In this document: one piece after another, positions 61,201 to 64,000 of the stretch | Layout: each line of letters opens with the position of its first letter | How positions within the stretch are numbered: position 1 is the stretch's first letter | Translations under genes and position numbers: made by a program | Notes under the pieces: generated by a model | Seen by the model: only the letters and a program-made list of their open reading frames with translations | Database searches by the model: none | What the model was told of the DNA's origin: nothing | Assembly (NCBI GenBank): GCA_038496675.1 | Contig: CM076671.1 | Location: 5,212,133 to 5,276,132 of the forward strand | DNA: 64,000 nt | Reading direction: 5' to 3' | From: Rachycentron canadum | Lineage: Eukaryota > Chordata > Actinopteri > Carangiformes > Rachycentridae

Positions 61201-62327
61201 TTCAACAGTGGATCGTCAGTGAATTAGTGACATTAGTGCCATTGGTCATCTGCATTAGTCATTCTTTGATCATACATTGTCTATTTTCCTGTTACTCTGA
61301 AAGGAGATTTGGCGACTGGACTGTTCAGGCTGTGCACGGTGAAATCTTTACAGCAGCTCTGACAGGAAAGGTGAGACTATTTTAGCTGCCTGTAGCAGCG
61401 ATGTTGTACACGAGCGTGAGTCTGGTCTGGAGATGTTTTCCCATTGTTTCATACTTTTCCATGGTGACCAAACACTCCTAGTAGCCCCCCAAAGCAGATC
61501 GCAGGACAAATGAAGATGAATGCGAAGCAAGAATGTAAGTTTCGCATCTCTTTCAGTAAAACCGAGGTGTGATTTCTGTTTGCAGGGCTCAGCTGATTCG
61601 TATACTAGTAGACCATCAGACTCAGATGTCTCTCTGGAGGAGGAGCGGGAGGTGCAGGCCCAGGTCCAGAGCCAGAGCCCAAGCCAGAGCCAAGGACCGG
61701 GACAGAGCCGTCAGGAGAGGGAGCAGCAGGCGGCCATTCAACTGGAGAGAGCCAAGGTAGCCAACCTGTCACACTTCTGAGACAGATTCATCAGCGGCCA
61801 TTGTTATATATACATCTGAAGACTGCTATTGCCAGTGGAGTTAATTTTTCTGAAGGATTATTAATAAAAACTAGCAAATAACAGCTGATTATATGCACTC
61901 TGTTACTCAGTGGGTGTGTTTTTCTGACCTCCAGACTAAACCTGTGGCATTTGCTGTAAGGACCAACGTCAGCTATTGTGGCGCACTGGATGAGGATGTT
62001 CCAGTTCCAGCCACAGCCATCTCCTTCGACGCCAAGGATTTCCTCCACATAAAAGAGGTACGTGTGTGCTTTTTAATTAAACATGACACCGACTGCATAC
62101 GCAGTTGTGTGAACATGAACTGATTCATGCAAACTTTTTCCATTCTCTTTCTTTTTTTGCTCTTTCCTTTTTGGCTTTCTTTAATGTTATCGTCCTCAGA
62201 AGTTCAACAATGACTGGTGGATAGGTCGGTTAGTGAAAGAAGGCTGTGAGATTGGCTTCATCCCCAGCCCTCTGAAGCTCGAGAACATCCGGCTCCAGCA
62301 GGAGCAAAAAAGAGGACGAGTCCAAGG
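52793..62327 (+). CDS. cacnb4: Voltage-gated calcium channel beta-4 subunit, long N-terminal form (3' part outside window)
   Basis: Beta subunits bind the alpha-1 pore subunit on the cytosolic side and promote its surface expression and gating. Exons present are 1A 52793-52855, 54370-54453, 61586-61756, 61935-62057 and 62200-62327, all in phase. The N-terminus MSRHIYIRNKIGEGIQAPIF joins SRRSRLKRSDGSTTSTSFIL, then SADSYTSRPSDSDVSLEEE, then the SH3 domain (KPVAFAVRTNVSYCGALDED, DFLHIKE, NNDWWIGRLVKEGCEIGFIP). The ALDEDVPVP and RLQQEQKRGR stretches point to beta-4 rather than beta-1, -2 or -3. Exon 1A plus exon 2 has the same length as mammalian beta-4a up to the shared motif, although the first 20 residues differ. 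The guanylate-kinase-like domain that holds the alpha-1 binding groove lies past 64000. The first ATG of this frame is at 52793 with G at -3. Which teleost duplicate (a or b) is not resolved. Confidence 0.92.
52856..54369 (+). other. cacnb4: cacnb4 intron between exons 1A and 2
   Basis: 1.5 kb, AT-rich. It contains a candidate regulatory block at 53810-54080 and no coding exon or repeat that I can name. Confidence 0.6.
53810..54080. promoter_or_regulatory. Candidate conserved non-coding regulatory block in cacnb4 intron
   Basis: Balanced composition with several homeodomain cores (GGCTATTAATTGCAGG, GATAATTAATTTAGCTCC) and long unbroken non-repetitive sequence. It resembles vertebrate neural enhancers in style only; conservation was not tested. 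Confidence 0.25.
54454..57079 (+). other. cacnb4: cacnb4 intron upstream of the second promoter
   Basis: 2.6 kb AT-rich sequence with one reverse-oriented MITE (55965-56215). No exon recognised. Confidence 0.6.
55965..56215 (-). mobile_element. Reverse-oriented copy of the teleost MITE
   Basis: AATAATTAGCAGCAATTTTG, then AAATTGAATTTTGGCTTTGA, TTTTTTGACATCTTATACAT and AAGATAATCCACAGATTAAA follow the order of the family seen forward at 34312 and 28140. Diverged, no ORF. Confidence 0.6.
57172..57189. repeat. Poly-A run (18 nt)
   Basis: Homopolymer directly upstream of the exon 1B promoter island. Confidence 0.9.
57363..57397. repeat. (GT)17 microsatellite in the exon 1B leader/promoter
   Basis: Uninterrupted GT run followed by GCGCGTG, an alternating purine-pyrimidine stretch. 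Confidence 0.97.
57729..62327 (+). CDS. cacnb4: Calcium channel beta-4 subunit, short N-terminal form from alternative first exon 1B
   Basis: Exon 1B (57729-57773) encodes MYDNLYLHGFEDSEA and ends at a GTGAGT donor in phase 0. It would splice directly to 61586-61756, then 61935-62057 and 62200-62327, skipping exons 1A and 2. The peptide is nearly identical to the mammalian beta-4b start and close to the beta-3 start. This replaces 49 residues of the long form with 15 and leaves the SH3 and downstream domains unchanged. The coding part is complete to the window's internal exon limit; the rest is outside. Start choice is clear because the peptide is conserved. Confidence 0.9.
57789..57822. repeat. 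(TG)n microsatellite after exon 1B
   Basis: TG run beginning 16 nt past the exon 1B donor, with one GA interruption near its end. Confidence 0.95.
57879..57932. repeat. (CA)n microsatellite
   Basis: About 54 bp of CA repeat with few interruptions, opposite in strand sense to the neighbouring GT tracts. Confidence 0.97.
58111..58199. repeat. (GT)n microsatellite, about 88 bp
   Basis: The longest dinucleotide tract in the window, interrupted by TATG only near its start. Confidence 0.98.
58830..59085 (+). repeat. Percomorph interspersed repeat
   Basis: CCCATAATCCAACTCTATAG, GGGTTTTTGATGAAGCAGTC, TTCACAGGCTCCTCGTGATG and AAATTGGTGGATTGCCCCTT occur in an order that I recognise from a common fish repeat whose 3' end is GTGCCCCTTTAA. 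Limits approximate. Confidence 0.5.
59100..59370. promoter_or_regulatory. Candidate conserved non-coding regulatory block
   Basis: Non-repetitive sequence with dense TF-like words (CTTCCTTAATTGAATCATCA, TTAGTGGCTGATTGTTTAGA, GATGACAAGCTTGATTGATC) directly after a repeat. Composition and motif density suggest an enhancer; not tested. Confidence 0.25.
60692..60724. repeat. 18-nt tandem duplication
   Basis: GATGGTTGCAGAATTGCA is followed at once by GATGGTTGCAGAATT, nearly two copies. Confidence 0.9.
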
Positions 62328-64000
62328 GTAAGTAACAGGAAAACGCACTGGTCTCACTGTTTGTGTGGTCACACAACAGTTAATGGAAACACAAAATGAG
62401 TATTGTCCGTTATACTTCAAAATAATTGGACAGGTGGTTTATTGACAACTGCACAACAAACATGAGCAAACGATTAGCGAAGAAGCGTCTGATACGTGTA
62501 GAAGAAACATCAGATAACAATCGAATCACCGATAGGAAGGAAAGAGACAAAAACTAGAGTTTCTCTTCTATAGACTGAGAGACTCATTTGTACTTTACCT
62601 GTTTGGGGGGTAACAAGGCTCGCTGTCTGAACACGAGCCTCTATGTGCCTCCACAGTGGATGAAAAATATCATCGTGAGCATTTTTTTCGTTGCCTTTAT
62701 TTCCATCTCCACGCTAAAGCTTCATTAATGTCCCAGCAGCTGTTTTTGTTACGCTGCAGCTGTTGGTTTTACAAGTTTACCAGCACTTTATCCTGCCACC
62801 TGAAGCTATGACTTCAACCATCACGCAACTCCATAGGTGACGGTGGTAAACGAACAAAACGCTGCTGAGTAAAATCTGCACAAAAATGAAACAGCAGCAG
62901 CTGAAACAGTTTGTGACTTTTGGGTTAGTTGTTCTAATAAAATTCATTATTTTGTGAAACAAAATAAAATTTGTGTGATAGTGAATTGTATTCGTCGGCC
63001 ACACAATCTTACACATTTTGTTGCAGAACATTCACTGTGGAGGCTCAATTATGTTGTCAAAGACACAGTTGGTGTCTGTCCATACATCCACGTGTAGACC
63101 TGGGTTTGACTAATACAGATGATTTGTCCATTAACTCTGGTAAAAATCTCTTAGACACTGTCAATCTCTGTGATTTATTTTGAAGTCTATTTTGACCCAG
63201 GTCTGCTCATGACTCATTCCCATTTACTCCATCACTTCTACTCATGCCGACGGTATCAGTGAAGCAGCTTCAATAGCTGTAATTAGCGCTCCTATCGGCC
63301 TCCTAGTTTCTTCGTGTGTAATGTGTGTTGAAGGTTCTGTCGTCCACAGTTTGTTCAGTAACTCACATGTACTTCCTCAAGCCGTGTTGTTGAGTTTAAT
63401 ACTAATCTTACGAGACTGGAGAGCTTCAGTGCTTCACTTACTCGCTTGACTTCTGTGGCTTCTTGTCACCAAGCCTCTCAGACAAAGAGAGACATTCAAA
63501 GCCCATTAACCAGGACTACATTTCCCCCGTAACTGCAAAACAGGATCCCTCTGTGAGATATGCTTCCTTCCAGAGACAATGGAAAGTCTGAAATTTAGAG
63601 AAAAAGGAAATTAATGGAAAAGCTGTTCAAGATTAATTTTAAGAATTTGAAGCTACAGCTGAAAAAGTGAAACTGTAAAAGTGAAAGAGAGAGGGGGGAC
63701 AATGAAGACTGGATCATTTTTCCTTTTAACCTTCACAGCACTTATGGCCCAGCTATTGACATAATAGTGTAAAAATATACAGCGTATGTTGTTCCCATTT
63801 TCTGCACTTGTGTTTTAGTCTCCTAGTTTTTTTGAAGTGTCTTTCATTTTCTTAAAAATTTAGAAATAAACCTTTAGTTATATTCTCTTGTGGATGTCAT
63901 TGGTTGTTTCCTGTAGCGAATAATGAGTAAAACTTGATTTTTTTGTACAAAATTTATAATTCATGTCACAAACAGCCAAATCTCGGTTATACTTTTAACA
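62328..64000 (+). other. cacnb4: cacnb4 intron running out of the window
   Basis: 1.7 kb after the donor GGGTAAGTAA. I searched by eye for the next beta-4 exon (Ser-rich linker, then GK domain) and did not find it. AT-rich with no named repeat. Confidence 0.6.

Larger units (their letters stand above)
57774..61585 (+). other. cacnb4: cacnb4 intron between exon 1B and the first shared exon
   Basis: 3.8 kb. It contains three long GT/CA tracts near its start, a fish repeat (58830-59085), a candidate regulatory block (59100-59370) and an 18-nt tandem duplication (60692-60724). No coding exon recognised; the 135-codon minus-strand ORF at 60614-61021 has no domain that I know. Confidence 0.6.

Noticed and set aside
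1..64000. CRISPR arrays, operons, riboswitches, prophage or other bacterial systems
   Set aside because: Every supported gene is a spliced vertebrate gene; no such structures are present.

Overview
This window comes from a vertebrate nuclear genome, almost certainly a spiny-rayed (percomorph-type) teleost fish. The evidence is multi-exon genes with GT-AG introns, fish-typical interspersed repeats, long CA/GT microsatellites, and a set of neighbours whose human orthologues are on four different chromosomes. There are no prokaryotic features. I assembled exons by hand from splice sites, reading frame and remembered family sequences; nothing was aligned or searched.

Layout, left to right. (1) 1-2255, + strand: the last four coding exons and 3' UTR of atg13, the ULK1-complex autophagy adaptor, including its LC3-interacting motif. 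(2) 2870-13935, - strand: a complete ipo5 (importin-5/karyopherin beta-3) gene, convergent with atg13. It has 26 coding exons that sum to 3282 nt (1093 codons plus stop). One intron is not GT-AG but has the hallmarks of a U12-type AT-AC minor intron. Its promoter, at 13884-14145, carries four regularly spaced CCAAT boxes and an E2F site. (3) 14146-30343: gene-poor sequence with a fish MITE, two probable untranslated 5' exons, microsatellites and a candidate conserved regulatory block. Most of it is probably the first large intron(s) of sema5b. (4) 30344-48035, + strand: sema5b, with 21 coding exons summing to 3273 nt (1090 codons plus stop). These encode signal peptide, Sema, PSI, a thrombospondin-repeat array, a TM segment and a tail, followed by a long 3' UTR. 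(5) 48036-52550: intergenic. (6) 52550-64000, + strand: the 5' half of cacnb4, the voltage-gated calcium channel beta-4 subunit. It has two alternative first coding exons with separate promoters, and the shared exons cover the variable region and SH3 domain. The guanylate-kinase half lies beyond the window.

The four genes do not form a functional unit; they are ordinary neighbours in a vertebrate chromosome. Two of them (sema5b, cacnb4) are strongly neural. The more unusual observations are the AT-AC intron in ipo5, the NF-Y/E2F promoter, a near-300-nt polypyrimidine tract before a sema5b exon, a perfect 20-bp-arm hairpin and a SINE with target-site duplication in the same sema5b intron, and, in cacnb4, an overlapping uORF, a Gln/Ser-rich expansion and a cluster of GT/CA tracts around the second promoter. 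I saw no evidence of a wholly new biological system.
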